From: Adiantum capillus-veneris
Taxonomy: Eukaryota; Streptophyta; Polypodiopsida; Polypodiales; Pteridaceae
NCBI GenBank assembly: GCA_014529385.2
Contig: CM043959.1
Span: 94,068,529 to 94,132,528 of the forward strand
Length of the DNA stretch: 64,000 bases
Direction of reading: 5' to 3'
Shown here: positions 1-11,635 of the stretch, in pieces
Layout of the letters: the number at the start of each line of letters is the position of its first letter
Position numbering within the stretch: the first letter of the stretch is position 1
Program-made: the position numbers and the translations under genes
Notes under the pieces: generated by a model
Told to the model about the DNA's origin: nothing
Seen by the model: the letters and a program-made list of their open reading frames with translations, nothing else
The model's database searches: none

Positions 1-120
1 TGCTAGTTAGCATTGTCCGGGACATGAAAAAGCATGACAGGTTAACATGCTATGACTCTGTAATAAACAAGAACTTGTCCCCGGCCTCAATTCCAAGATC
101 TCAAACATCATCAAAGGTGG

Positions 121-356
121 AGAGAGCTAGCAGGGAGTGAGGAAGATGAAGAGAAGAAGACGTATCTCTATGAGAAAGAAGTAGTCTCCTCACATATAAT
201 CACTCTTAGAGCATAGCTTAGCATAGTGATAAAGATGGAGAGAGCTAGCAGGGAGTGAGGAAGATGAAGAGAAGAAGATGTATCTCTATGAGAAAGAAGT
301 AGTCTCCTCACATATAATCACTCTTAGAGCATAGCTTAGCATAGTGATAAAGATGG
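121..356 (+). repeat. 118-bp perfect-phase tandem duplication
   Basis: Positions 121-238 are repeated at 239-356 with one visible difference (GACGTA against GATGTA). Other family A LTR copies have the unit once, so the duplication happened in this copy and is probably recent. Confidence 0.95.
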
Positions 357-973
357 AGATATTGATAAGCATTGCCTTGAGCATAACTCTTGGTTGGATT
401 TGCATTCCATAGCCAAGAGGTGTTGGTATATTCTCTCCACTTCTCAAGCTTGGAGAAGAAGATGACTTGTGTTCACAACACAAAATGGAGGAGTGTGTGT
501 GTGGCTTGTGGAGTATATGAGCGAGAGAGAGAGAGAGGATTTGATTTTTCTATTTTACTCTTGCTACAAGCCTTGGGCTAGCTAATGAATGGCTCTAGTC
601 ATAAAAAGAAAGGGTGTAGCATTTGGACAAGTGTCTTCATTTCCCCCTTTGAGAGAAAGATGTTAATTATTTAATTGTTGCATTTGGACAAGTGTCCTCC
701 TTTTCCCCTTTGAGAGAAAGATCTTATTTATTTAATTGTAGCATTTGGACAAGCGTCCTCCTTTCCCCCTTTAAGATAAAGATCTTAATTATTTATTAAT
801 TGAATATAATTTCTCATTAGACCTCCCCATAAGTTCAGACACATTATGAGGGAAATACTGTCAGGGGCTGACATGTGGCCTTAATGCCTCTTGAGTCTTG
901 GTCTTTCCTTCAGTGTGTGTGTGAGTATTCTCTCTCATATCCCTACCTTTGCGGCGCAAATTTGACTCGAACA

Positions 974-1075
974 CCTCAAGAACCTTGGTCATCGAGCACG
1001 ACAAGCACCTCAAGCACCTTAGTCATCAAGCACGACAAGAACCTCAAGCACCTTAGTCATCAAGCACAACAAGCA
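974..1075 (+). repeat. 34-bp minisatellite, three units
   Basis: Three units starting at 974, 1008 and 1042 each contain CCTCAAG, CTTRGTCATC and GCACRACAAG. The same array, on the opposite strand and with about five units, lies at 54230-54420 inside the solo LTR, so it is a variable-length part of this LTR family. Confidence 0.9.
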
Positions 1076-1112
1076 CCTCAAGCACAGCCCTAGCTTGCCT
1101 AAGGTCTAAAGC

Positions 1113-1957
1113 ACCTAATGGTCCATTTCCATTACAGTTAGTGTTTAAATTCCTTATACCTAGGCCTATGAACTTTGAGAATTGCGGAATTAATAGAATT
1201 CGACTGAGAATTTTTGAGAGGTTACTTTGAGAACATAAAGGGTGAACTTAATTGATGGTAGCAACATAGACATAGTACTTAATTAACTTGGCATAAGCAA
1301 TACTTTTGCAAGAGAGAGAGTACTTAATTAACTTGGCATGAACAATACTTAATTAACTTGGCATGAACAATACTTTTGCAAGAGAGAGAGTATTAGAGAA
1401 CATGACAATAGTCGAGGACCGGATTTACTTGGAGCCAATCCCCCCTCCAAAAGGTGTTTATATTATAGATTCTCCCATCAAGAGAGACTTGATACAATAC
1501 AATCTTTGTGTTCCTTGTGAACTAGGTGATGCAATGAAAATGGAAAGCTTCAAGTATCACAAGCATACCATAAATTTTTCAAAAAGCATTAACAATCCAA
1601 AGCCTCGGTCCCAAGGCCTCAAACACCTTCGAAGGTGGAGAGAGCTAGCAGGGAATGAGGGTGGGGAAGAGAAAGAAGAATCATCCATAGGAGAAAGAAA
1701 TAGCTCCTTACTTATCATCACTCTTCTTGCTTAGCATAGCATAATAGCATAGTAATAAAGATGAAGAAGATAGCAAGCTTAAGCATTGAAGCATGGATCT
1801 TGGCTAGGATTTTCATTCCATAGCCAAGAGTGTTGGTGTAGGCTCTCCACTTCTAAACAAGCTTGGAGAAGGAGATGGAGCTCTTGCACTTTGCACTCCA
1901 CACAATGAGAGAATGTGTGTGTGTGTGTGGCAGAGTATACCCCCCTCTCATGCTTGG

Positions 1958-2038
<81 letters not shown>

Positions 2039-2698
2039 ATTTGATTATTTCAGTTTGACATGTATCCTCTTTTTTCTCTTTGAGAGAAAGAACTTAATTA
2101 TTTATTTTTATGCATCTAAATTCTCATTGGACCCCTTTAAAACCTATCCAATAGGAATCAAGCACATCATGAAGGCCACATGTGGAGGATCATTGGAACA
2201 TGTGTATTTTATGATTCTTAAGTCATTTGGTTTGAATTGAATACTTCAAGCACTTAGTCAATCAAGCATGGAAACCATTGATGCATGTTGAGAGTTTATC
2301 TTTGAAGTGAACACTTCAAGAACCTTAGTCATTTTAAGCATAAAAATCACCTCAAGCTTTGTACAAGGTTCCCACAAACATTTTAAGAACTTTAGTTAGC
2401 AAGCCAACAAGCACCTCATGCTTGGGTAGGGTTCCCACCTCAAGGTCACCCCTAGCTTGCCTAAGGTCAAAGGACTTTTTAAGACTAACTTTTGGAGGTC
2501 TTTAATGAAGCTAACCCTAAGGTCTTTAAGCTCCATTAGGTAGCATTGTTCTTTAACATACCATCTCTCATTGGGACCCCTTTAACCTTGCCCCGTGTTG
2601 AGACAGATCCATAAGCACATGTCTATATTCTAACCCTTGGTCCCATTTATTCTCCCACATTAAATGATCACTTTAATATGAGAAAATCAGTTGGGTTG
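1113..2698 (+). mobile_element. LTR-like copy, family A
   Basis: This is a second same-direction copy. It starts near a TGGTCCATTTCCATTACA motif and ends in the family-specific CACATTAAATGATCA and AATATGAGAAAATCA motifs (2655-2690). In between are the conserved GTCGAGGACCGGATTT, CCCCCCTCCAAAA and CCCATCAAGAGAGA blocks (1412-1485). A 25-bp ACTTAATTAACTTGGCAT unit is repeated three times between 1278 and 1365. Reading frames here, including one of 123 codons, are not kept in other copies and I do not regard them as genes. The LTR stops abruptly at 2698, where a different element begins. Confidence 0.6.
1963..2034. repeat. (CT)36 microsatellite
   Basis: An uninterrupted CT run inside the family A LTR. 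The position corresponds to the TG tract of the gypsy-2 LTRs, so this slot in the LTR is prone to simple-repeat growth. Confidence 0.97.
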
Positions 2699-3612
2699 TG
2701 TTGGCAGATACGCCGCGATGGAGGTCAACACAGCGAGAACTCACCTAACAAGAATTGTCAGCTAAGGAGGAAGCTTGACCCGCAGGCGCGTGGAAGCAAG
2801 CATAGAGTGTCATGACCGACTATTGACTACTTCCTACAGACGTCTCTACCCAATGTCTAAGTTACAGCTTACTATTGTACACAGGAGGAGATTTCCTATA
2901 ACACTTCCATGAGCCAAATACCCATTAGACGTTCTCAAAACATTACGAAACTTAAGGGATATCATATTAACACCAATAGGCCACTCTCCCTAAGGTCCTT
3001 GACCCAAAAACACCCGGTGCAGAATCACGTAGGATGTCTAACAGGTTTTTGCAAGTTGACGTCTCTGAAAACTAAGGTGCCTAATGTGTAGCTCTACTCA
3101 ATACGAATGCGTGGATATGCTGAAATGCAAAAAGAGACACCATTTGCTTACCGAATCCCTAGAAATAGCTCGCAGGTCAATCTCATGAAACGGGGTCATA
3201 CACGCGCAATGTGGATATTGGCGTGTAGCTCTCTCTCGAGGCAGCACGCGGCACTTCTCCGTACCCGATTTCAACCACGAGTGTGCGCGTAGCGTCAAGA
3301 TAATCTCTCCCTCTCTCTCATACACAGAATACGCTTCTCACACACACTTCATAGAATGAACATGGGTGTTTTTCATTAAGGTTAAAATTTGGTATATATA
3401 CCTTTCAAATACAAAACATCATGTTCCAAAGTGAAATCCTACTCAATCTAATGGCAAAAAATAATATACAAAATTGGAAACTTCTTTAAGTCCCTAGTAT
3501 TTACAAGTGAAATTACAGGTTTTCTTAATCAGAGAATGACTACATAGGATTTCCTTCTTTTCTCATTTCGTCAGTCTTCAGTTGAGTGTGGCCGCCAGTC
3601 TTTAGCTAACAC
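2699..3612 (-). mobile_element. 3' LTR of the coiled-coil element
   Basis: On the minus strand this block starts TGTTAGC directly after a purine-rich tract and, about 914 bp later, ends ...GCCAACA, giving TG...CA ends and a short imperfect TGTTRGC inverted repeat. It lies immediately downstream of the coiled-coil reading frame. No second copy was found on the far side of that gene, so the 5' LTR is missing or too diverged to see by eye. The boundaries are inferred from the TG/CA ends and the abrupt end of the neighbouring family A LTR. Confidence 0.55.
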
Positions 3613-3625
3613 TCCCCCCTTCCTA
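3613..3625 (-). other. polypurine tract of the coiled-coil element
   Basis: The minus strand reads AGGAAGGGGGGAG and is followed at once by TGTTAGC. This is the expected arrangement for plus-strand priming in an LTR element. It lies about 40 bp after the stop of the coiled-coil frame, which suggests that no pol follows that gene. Confidence 0.6.
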
Positions 3626-3663
3626 GCTCATGTCATCCCCGACATGATAGTAGAGCCGCTGCT

Positions 3664-6110
3664 TTAGTGGAGGATGTCGCGCATTTTCAAAATTGACTCA
3701 TACCGTGCATGTTGGGCCACTAATGTTGGACCGAATATATATGTGTCGATGGTGAAGAAGCCGGTGTAGAAGGCTTCTTCAAAGGCTTGGAGATGGTATG
3801 AGGGCAAGAACATTATTCTTTGGTAGAGGGCATGTATCACCTCATGGGAAGGTTGAGCAGACAGTTCATAAGCACATCTATAAGTGTCCTGGAAGAAGAA
3901 TCTGTTGTCTATGGCTTGTCCCAGTTTGAAGACTTCAAAGACTGCCAAAAGTGTTTTACATATCTTTCTGAGCATAATGCAAGAGAGGTCAGGCGAGCCA
4001 ATGAACAATTTAATGGCGCCCATTAGAGTTTTCACCATGTATTGCTCACTCATTCTCTCGCCTGCCTTCAAGCCTGGCAGCTTCAGGTAGTTGAGCCACG
4101 TGGGGTGGCTTCTCTTCAGCAATTCAAGTTCCTTCCATGTCCGCATCCTTGGTAGAGGGCAAAAGCTGAGGTCGTCTCTGATCATTTTAGGTGCCTCTAC
4201 CAAATGTACTAAGTACTGTGAGTATTTAGTGAGCCATGCCTTCCTCCATCTTGGTTGAGAGTCTACAATGAGCTTAACACCTTCTGGTTTGGTGATATCT
4301 TCATTGTATAGTGACACTATAGGCTCCTCTTTAATCCTCTTGTTGATTGTAGTAGCCTCTTATTTTAGAAGAGGATAGGGGAGAGAGGGTTGTAGCCATT
4401 CATGTCGAACGACATTTGCATCTAATTTTTGAATGGTCATTGACTTCAATATCCTCTGCTTCCACTGCATTGCTTCTTTGGCGGTGTCCTTTATGGCTGC
4501 TTCTATTGCTTTCTGTAGATTGTCTTCTTCTTCTTGTGTCAGATCCCGGGGCTCTTGTAATGGTCCCACAGGAATGTCCTCTTGTAATGTTGTGTCCACC
4601 TGATCTGACACATTCTCTATATCAATTCCTTCCATACCAGCCGACCCATGACTTTGTTGATGTTCTTCACTTGTTTGTCTCTTAAGTTCGTCCAGCTACT
4701 TCTGCACGTTGTCTTTTGCTAACTGAGCTTGTTCTGTCACAGCTACTAACAGGTCATTATGTTCTACATTGACTCTATCAGCTTTCTCTAGCTTTTGTCT
4801 TACTTCATCATTCTCTCTCTGCAGCTTCTTTTTATCATCCTCTAGTCTTTTCTGAACCTTAACCAATTCTTCTTTCAATGATTTGTTATCATCTTCTAAT
4901 CTGCTTTGTATCACCATTGATCCCTCTGCCAGCATCACTCTCTGCCTCTTTTCAAGTGTCAACTCTTTTTTAAGTTCTATCATTTGTTCTTCAAAAACAT
5001 CTTTATCTTGGCTAGTGCTAGTTGCAGCTGTAGCTCTTGCTCTGCCCAGAGATGCTCTCAACCTCTGAATTGTTTGATCTTTCACTTTGATCTGGTCCTT
5101 TAGTTCAATCACCTCATCCTGGATTGCCTCATGTGATATTTCAGCCTTGTCCTTGGCCTCTTTCAAGCTCTCAACCTGTTTTGACTCTTGCGCCAGCTGT
5201 AGGGTGAGCCCATCCCTTTCCTTTTCGGCTTTAGTTAGAGCATTGCTGATTTTTTGGTACTCTCCTTCAGAGTTCATCAGCTTCTGATTGGTTTCTTGGT
5301 TTTGGCTTTCTAACTCTTGACATTTCTTCAGTGCTGCTTCTAGTCCAGCTTGCAGCTGTGCCTAGTTGTGCATTTTCTCTTGACTTTGCTCTGCTGAAGT
5401 GTTTCCACTTCCGCCTTCACCTTTTCTTCACTCAACCTCAGCCCTTCATACTCAATCTCTTTGGCCACTGATATGGCTCTTAATCCTTGCAGTTTCTGCA
5501 TTACTTCTTCTCAATCTTTGGCTTGTGGTTGCAAATCCATGGTATCTGTTGCAATCTCCTCCACCAAACGAGAGCTTAGTGTGTATTCTTCTGGTTTAGG
5601 GGTTAATAATTGAAAAGCCGTATGAGCTGCCTCCTCTCGGGTGTATCGAGCAGCTAGCAAATCCAAGAATATTCCATAATTATTTGCCTCTGGATCTTGC
5701 TTCTCAGGCTTTGGTTCAGATTCTTCCTTCTGCTCTTTCTCTTTGTCCTCTTCTTTCTTGGAGTCTTGTTTCTTCTCAGATTTACTCATCTCCTCCGTTT
5801 GTCGCGGTTGAGGAGGACTAAGAGGAGGTGGTGATGGTGGAGGACTGGACTCGCGGCTTGATGGTGGGGTTGATGGCTTCTTTTTGAAGTCTCAACAGCC
5901 TTTGTTTTCCTCTCTCACGCTTCACCTTCCCGCTCTTCTAACAACTGCCGCCTCACATCAGCAACCTCTTCTTCGGTAAAAGGTATGATTGGAATATTCT
6001 CGGTAAAAGGAATGATTGGAATATTCTCGGTCGTCGCATCTAGGATCTCAAAATTCGTTATGTAATCTTCAAAACGATCCCTATTAGTCCTTTTTTTTAG
6101 CTTGATTTAG
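3664..6110 (-). pseudogene. coiled-coil protein of an LTR element, unknown family, copy 1
   Basis: I do not recognise the family. Read on the minus strand it has: an acidic N-terminus with a nine-residue ENIPIIPFT motif in tandem; a proline/serine-rich linker (PPPSPPPLSPPQP); a highly charged Lys/Glu segment; a long heptad-like coiled coil of about 200 residues (5277-4696); and a C-terminal domain of about 220 residues (4317-3664) with no cysteine motif and no visible enzyme signature. From 5277 to 3664 a single frame is kept, broken only by TAG (4696-4698) and TAA (4360-4362). Upstream there is a TGA after QPQAKD and at least two frameshifts (near 5340 and 5900). A second copy at 58501-59550 shares coil and C-terminal domain, including a PDLxCxMLxKIxK motif. 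Its place before a polypurine tract suggests a Gag-like or accessory ORF of an LTR element, but that is inference. Confidence 0.6.
5974..6027 (-). repeat. 27-bp in-frame tandem duplication
   Basis: Positions 5974-6000 and 6001-6027 differ at one base and encode the tandem nine-residue motif near the N-terminus of the coiled-coil protein. The length is a multiple of three, so the frame is kept. Confidence 0.93.
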
Positions 6111-9100
6111 CAAGCACATGTACATGCGGGGCAAGTCATTAGTATAACACCAGCTCTCGGGCTACTGTAAGTGCCCGTGAGTGAGTTTTTTGAAGGGAGA
6201 CTTGCATGTAACTTAAACTCATGTACAAACTGTAAAAAGTTCAGCCAAACTCCAGAATTTTTTAGGTTTTAGCTCGTTGGTTTTTGTTGTAGTTTTTTGC
6301 CTCACCTTGCCTTCTTCGCGTCAATTTTGCATGTAGCGGCATATAGATTCACTTTTGGTCATCTTCAGCTTTCTCGCCATTAATTTTTCAAGATTTATTC
6401 CAAGCTTTAAAGTTCCCCAATTGGAGTTGTGCTCTTCCGGTTACGATTAGTTCTCTGCAGGGTTATGGCTATGGCAGCCTAGTGACAAATTATGTGCAAA
6501 CACATTCAGAGGGAGTGTATCTATCAATTGTCGAATTGATGTTGAAGTTTTGGGTTTGTGATGTTCAATAGTGAAAGGGAAAGCCCTTGTCTTCATATGC
6601 ATTGGTCGACGTGTGCTAGAAATCCGTGCTTTGATAGGGTTTATGGTCCTTTGGGTGGGCACCTGCTGGTAAATTCCCAAGGGAGTATAGGCCCTTTGGG
6701 TTGGAATTTACTAAGATCTTTTGTGGTACACTTTTTGGTGTTGAGGTTGAAGTTTGAGCACTCTTGGACCGTATAACTATAGAGGTGTCCCACTTTTTCT
6801 TTTGCCCAACAACGTGTCAACAACCATAAGTTTCCATAACAATGTGTGGAGGAGAGTCTTTCCCTCTTCAGGCATAGGAGCTCAAACAAGTGTACAAATT
6901 TTGCCATTCCAATTCATTTCAACCCATAAGATCCTTGCCATAACAATGTACAATGTTTGAACTAGTGTGCCGGGTAATGTGACAAAGGTTTGTGTGAGAT
7001 AAGGGTGTGCTTGGTGAGATGTACTGTATACGTGAGAGTAAGCTTTAAACCACTGATGATTGTCGCAACAAAATGAGAAGCAAATTAGTGATGACGACAT
7101 TTACAAGAACAAGTGCTAAAGAAAAGGAAAAGAGGAACCAAGTATCGTAGAGAATGCCATAATAATATTTTATAACATCAATTGGTGAAGGAATCGTGCA
7201 AAAATTATATGACAAAGGACATCATCAATTTGACAAAGATAGAGTATGTCTGGGTAGAAAAAATACTTATAAACTATTACTCATTGTCTCAGAGTATCTC
7301 ACCCAAAGGATACATAAAGAGAGAGCTTAGTAAATGTATATTATTGAAATGCAGTGAAGAATTTCATACTTGGAGGTTCTTTGATTTGATAGCATTATAG
7401 TTAGCTTCATCTACAAGAGGGCTTCTCAAAGACAATGCATTGAAGATGATTTTGTGTTAGTTGTTTGTAGCATCGAGTGTGTTTGTGTTGTTGTGTGAGC
7501 GCACACACATAGACATACACACACACACACACACACAATTGGGCAAGGTAGACCTTCGAAATCGGGCAACCAGGCATGGAAGCAGATGTTGGAGTTGTCA
7601 GCCCCTGAGGGTGGCACGTCTTGCAAGCCCCGTGGCTTTGCATCCACCTCTGCTGCCCTCTGCCCCCACGTCACCTTGGTCTTGGCTTTGCCAGAGGATG
7701 CACATGCTGCAGCCCAAGCATGAGCATGGAAGGATAATTGGCGTCTAGCGTGCACCACTCGTGTGCGTATGCAAATTGGACAAGTCTAGAATGGTACAAC
7801 ATAAAAAGTCAAAATTATTACACCTTGGAGATTTTTATGACTATCTAAAGTCAAAGGATTATAGACACCTGCTAGCATATCTTTTGAAGGGAGGAATGAG
7901 TTGCAAACCACTAGAATGAAAATGTGAATCTTCTATAATAAAAATGGAAGTTGATAATGAGAGGTTTCAAGGTTAGATAAATGTTCATAATTCAATATAT
8001 AGAATAATTTTCCTCAATATGAGCAAATTATAAGGAGTTGCTGCTGACATATGGTGCTGAAAATTTTGCACCTAACTACACAATGAAATCGATGATCAGC
8101 CTGTCAAGCTCTACATTTAGACAACTTTTGCGAGCATCCAACAAAGTTGAAAGTTAGCCATAATAGAAGACATGCTTTATGGGTAGCTTCGAAGACCCTT
8201 GAATGACTGAAACTGTCAATCAAGCAAGCCCGGTGTTCTATAGAGGACCTGATGGACTAGAGGGAGCTGATAGTATCAATGTGCGTTTGACCTTCTTCAA
8301 CCAAACTTTCACGATTACATGTTGTAAGCAAGATTATGAAGACAAGAACGTTTGGCTTTATATCCATCTAAAATTATCTTTCTCCAGTAGACTACATTTG
8401 TCAACCTCCATGTGTAGCTATTCTCCCCTAATGATTATTCCTATGATTTTGCAACTAAATGTAGGTTATCGAATGGGTAAGATATCGATGGTTGCATATG
8501 CATGCAGCAAGTTAGGGCTTTATCCCCAAGCTCATGTTAGATGACATAACCATTGATGAGTGCATTCCATGCGAGAATGACCTGCGATGGAAACTTGTCA
8601 AGTATCTCTTGTACTTTTAGAAGAATTCATGTCCACCACAAGACTGTCGATCCAAATTATCTTCTTCCAACAAGCCCAGCTTGTCAGCCCCGACATGTAT
8701 CTTTGTGAATTTTTCTGCTCCTCTTCTGCAGCAAGACACAGTCACGATACAACTAAAGATTGCATTCGGAAAGACACCCTCCTCTTTCATTCATTTAAAG
8801 AATATAGAGCTTCAGTATTGAGACCATGTTGAGCATGCCCTAACGGCCTACTATCTTTTAACGGCCACAATAGGGACATCAACATGGGACTTGTTGTAAT
8901 GATCAATAATGACCATTCCCTTGCTGGCTCGCTCGAGCTTCGTCATGTTGGTCTCTACTATCCTCAACTTCAAACATGTATCACATTTATGCCCATGGCA
9001 TGGTCACTCCAACGTTGCAGTCGCCTACTCAGCCATGGCATGCATGGAATTAGCCACATTACCTCTGCCTATGTGCGTGATGGAGTAAAGAAAGATGGCG

Positions 9101-10528
9101 CTGCCATTTGGTGTGAGTGAGGAAGTTGTAGAGCAAGGAGGTGGGGCTTCCTAGTTGGTGAGTAGGTCACAAACGCTGTGTTTGTGGTCGCCGGGTGTGT
9201 GAGTCGAGGAAGGTGCATGCACCACATGCAGCACCATCCTTTTATTTATTTTTTCTAAGCTGCAAAATAAAAAAATAAAAATGCAGATTGTGGGCGCTAT
9301 CGGCCACTACTACTGTGAGGAGTGTGTCACATGAAACAAGCAACATAAGGTTGCACAGCGTTAGGTAGGGAGGATGTGTGGAGATAAACACGCACGCTAA
9401 CCAGGAGAGTTTGTGTGGCCTGCCTGGACCACATGCAATAGGGGTTGAGAGGTCACCATGTAATCTCCAGGTCATTGGTATGTGGAATAGATGCCGCCAT
9501 CCACTCCTCCCCCTTACTTTGTCTGCAGATGTGTGTGGTCCTCACGTTTGTGGGGCTTAGAATAGAGACCAATGATGGATGCATCACTCTAAAAATAGTG
9601 TCGATTTAGAGAAAGACAAACAAGAAAGACGACGATGTTGGGAGTCTGTGAGTGCTTCATGCATGCTGCAGCTAGTGAGAGCTGCAACTTTGGACGCCAG
9701 GCTGGTGAAGTTCACGTGAAAGTAAGTGGTTGAGTTGCATGGCGCAATTGAGGAAGTGTCCCTGCTGCGGTGCAACGATACTTCGTAGGTTTGTTGGCAA
9801 GTAGCCTGGGGCGTTAATCAGGTGGAGATCTTGAAGAATGCAGAGGCGATGATGGGGAATGCCATGCATGAAAGCTCCAGACATTTGTTTGTTTTAGGTG
9901 ATGATGTGCATGTTATGGATTCTTTTTTAAACAAGTCTGACCTACATTTGGGGCTATGGTCTCATTTCCTAGCTAACCCTAACTCCAGCCCCTCCTCCAT
10001 CTCCTGCTGCGCTTGACTACACTGCTGATGTTCTTGCTGCCACGATTTTAAGCATTGATTCTGTTGCTTTAACCTTAGTCTTACGCTTGTGCTCTTATGC
10101 AGACCTTGGTCTCACGACATTAAAACTGTCCTCTTCTTCTCTATAAGGTCACGATACCCATTTTCTTAACCATACATCTACCAATCAGCGCTTATACTAT
10201 TATGTTGTTGGTTGATTTTAATTCCCTCTTGAGATGTAGCTCTTTTGTTCTAGCCTCATTGAATAGATCTCTCTTGAATTTCATGGATTGATTTTGATGC
10301 CACTAAATCTCCCTATTCTTCTTCTTCTTATTGAGTATTTTCATAAGATTAAGTTTAATCTGTTTAATTACTATGTTTTATTATCATAATTTCACTCGTA
10401 ATTACTATATCATGACAAGAAAGAAAAATTCTTTTCAATTCCAAAGAACACTAATTGTGTCATGCAATCAGCACTAATTGAAGTAATTAATGGAATCTAC
10501 AAACATTAAAAAAACAAAATACATAGCT
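6111..10528. other. no recognisable gene (4.4 kb)
   Basis: I see no conserved domain on either strand. The frames present are at most about 115 codons, overlap each other on both strands, and lack recognisable motifs. The only clear structure is a (CA) run at 7509-7538. A frame at 8203-8544 (113 codons, opening METTVNQ-like after ATG) has unremarkable composition and no match I can name. The interval is probably old, decayed repeat or spacer DNA. Confidence 0.5.
7509..7538. repeat. (CA)n microsatellite
   Basis: A run of about 15 CA units preceded by interrupted CA-rich sequence from 7501. Confidence 0.9.
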
Positions 10529-10540
10529 GCTCTGATACCA
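10529..10540 (-). other. primer-binding site, initiator tRNA-Met type
   Basis: The minus strand reads TGGTATCAGAGC, an exact complement of the 3' end of plant initiator tRNA-Met. It lies one base inside an LTR end (...TTTTCAACA) and so marks the start of the internal region of a minus-strand LTR retrotransposon. Confidence 0.85.
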
Positions 10541-10541
10541 C

Positions 10542-10992
10542 TGTTGAAAACGGGAGCGCGTCATCCTTGCAAAATACCTCAAATAGCATGAAAATAATGA
10601 TAAAACACCACAAATATGCATACCTCACAAATTGCAAGAATTTTACGAGCACATAATCAAGAGCAACCATAGACTGAAAGAGACAAAGAGAAAGACATAG
10701 CACACAGGCACGTGCTAGTGCACGTCCTAAAGTGGAGTACTACACCAACACCGCGAGGCACTGGGTGCAATCTCCCCACGTGCAAGAGTGAGCATTTTCC
10801 TCTTGCACGTATTTATTTATAGATTCTTCAATGTTGAAAAATGAATACACATTGGCCAGTCGGGCATAAATGGCCACAGCTTGTAATGAGCACTTGAGTA
10901 ATAAATGTACATATCCCTTACCCATAAAAGCTGCACACCTCCCATCGTAGGAGCAGAAGAAGATAAGGTGGAGGTTTTTGCATTTATTTTGT
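10542..10992 (-). mobile_element. 5' LTR of a minus-strand LTR retrotransposon
   Basis: The LTR ends at 10542 (TG on the plus strand, CA on the minus), next to the primer-binding site. The minus strand has a strong TATA element, TATAAATAAATA, at 10821-10810, in the right place for an LTR promoter about 280 bp before the LTR end. The outer boundary near 10992 is a guess. No gag or pol follows on the minus strand below 10528, so the element is truncated or badly decayed. Confidence 0.6.
10810..10821 (-). promoter_or_regulatory. TATA box in minus-strand LTR
   Basis: The minus strand reads TATAAATAAATA. It would drive transcription towards the primer-binding site at 10540. Confidence 0.55.
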
Positions 10993-11422
10993 TCAGAGAC
11001 ACATAATATAAGGTTCAAAATTTGTGCAGTTTTTTGAGAAGAAAAAAAAGTTGAAATTTATTAAAAAAATTTGTAAGAAAAGAAACCACCAAATATGTGA
11101 GAGGAGAAAGGGATTCTTTTCAAGCAAAATTGAATTGACAAAAAAAAACTGACTTCAACTAGTCCTCGGGTGGGTGGAAAAAAGAAAGATTCCAATGGTC
11201 CGCGACTCACACCTCGGTCTAAGCCTTTGATATACCATAGCCTCCTTGTTTGTTTTGTCCTTTAGAGGCAAAAAAGAACCCTAATGAATCTCTCTTTCAT
11301 TTTGGCGCATGGGCATCTTATCCTTGCCGTCCTCTGCTATGTGGTGCCTATGTCAATTAGGGAGGCTGTCGCCTTCCCCACAATTGGTATTAGACCCATG
11401 GTGGAGGAGACGGGCTAGGCAA
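10993..11422. other. LTR-end-like debris upstream of the copia element
   Basis: An A-rich stretch (11031-11160) is followed by unique-looking sequence. At 11377-11396 the plus strand reads CCCACA followed two bases later by TGGTATTAGACC, which resembles an LTR end plus a degenerate initiator-tRNA primer site (two mismatches). This may be the end of an older LTR just 27 bp before the copia LTR. No gene is visible. Confidence 0.35.
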
Positions 11423-11633
11423 TGTTACAATATACATGTGGTAGTGATGTGTGTGAACACACTTAGGACCGTCGGGGCATTTTTTTCCTCACTAGGAGAT
11501 TTTTTCTCCCGTGCATTTTATATACGCCCATCATTCTAGGGTTATCTATCTTTCCATTTCACACTAAGTACAACACTCTTTGTTGTGTGCCTTGAGCTTC
11601 CTTCGTATTCTCCTCTGCAACCTAATTCCAACA
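11423..11633 (+). mobile_element. copia left LTR (211 bp)
   Basis: It begins TGTTACAATATACATGTGG and ends CCTAATTCCAACA. The first 120 bp match 31705-31829. The last 75 bp match, on the minus strand, the LTR remnant at 63546-63626, so a second element of this family is present at the right edge of the window. Confidence 0.9.
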
Positions 11634-11635
11634 AT

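Larger units (their letters stand above)
1..1112 (+). mobile_element. LTR fragment, family A, cut by window edge
   Basis: This non-coding stretch carries, in order, landmarks of the complete family A LTRs at 18698-20294 and 25595-27230: the GAGAGAGCTAGCAGGG block, the TTGGTTGGATTTGCATTCC block near 390, a CATTTGGACAAGTGTCC block repeated three times between 618 and 765, a GCTGACATGTG block near 868 and a 34-bp minisatellite near 974. The short frames inside it are not conserved between LTR copies. The left end lies outside the window, and the right end gives way to a second LTR copy in the same direction. I infer a decayed LTR remnant without an internal region. Confidence 0.6.

Noticed and set aside
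1863-2240. 125-codon frame containing a long Ser-Leu repeat
   Set aside because: It is a read-through of the (CT)36 microsatellite inside an LTR. Similar Ser-Leu, Cys-Val and Thr-His frames at 26214-26538, 40188-40511, 41726-42016 and 51438-51871 have the same cause.
8203-8544. 113-codon plus-strand frame in the featureless 6.1-10.5 kb interval
   Set aside because: No motif, no conserved partner in the window, and comparable frames occur on the other strand, so it cannot be told from chance.
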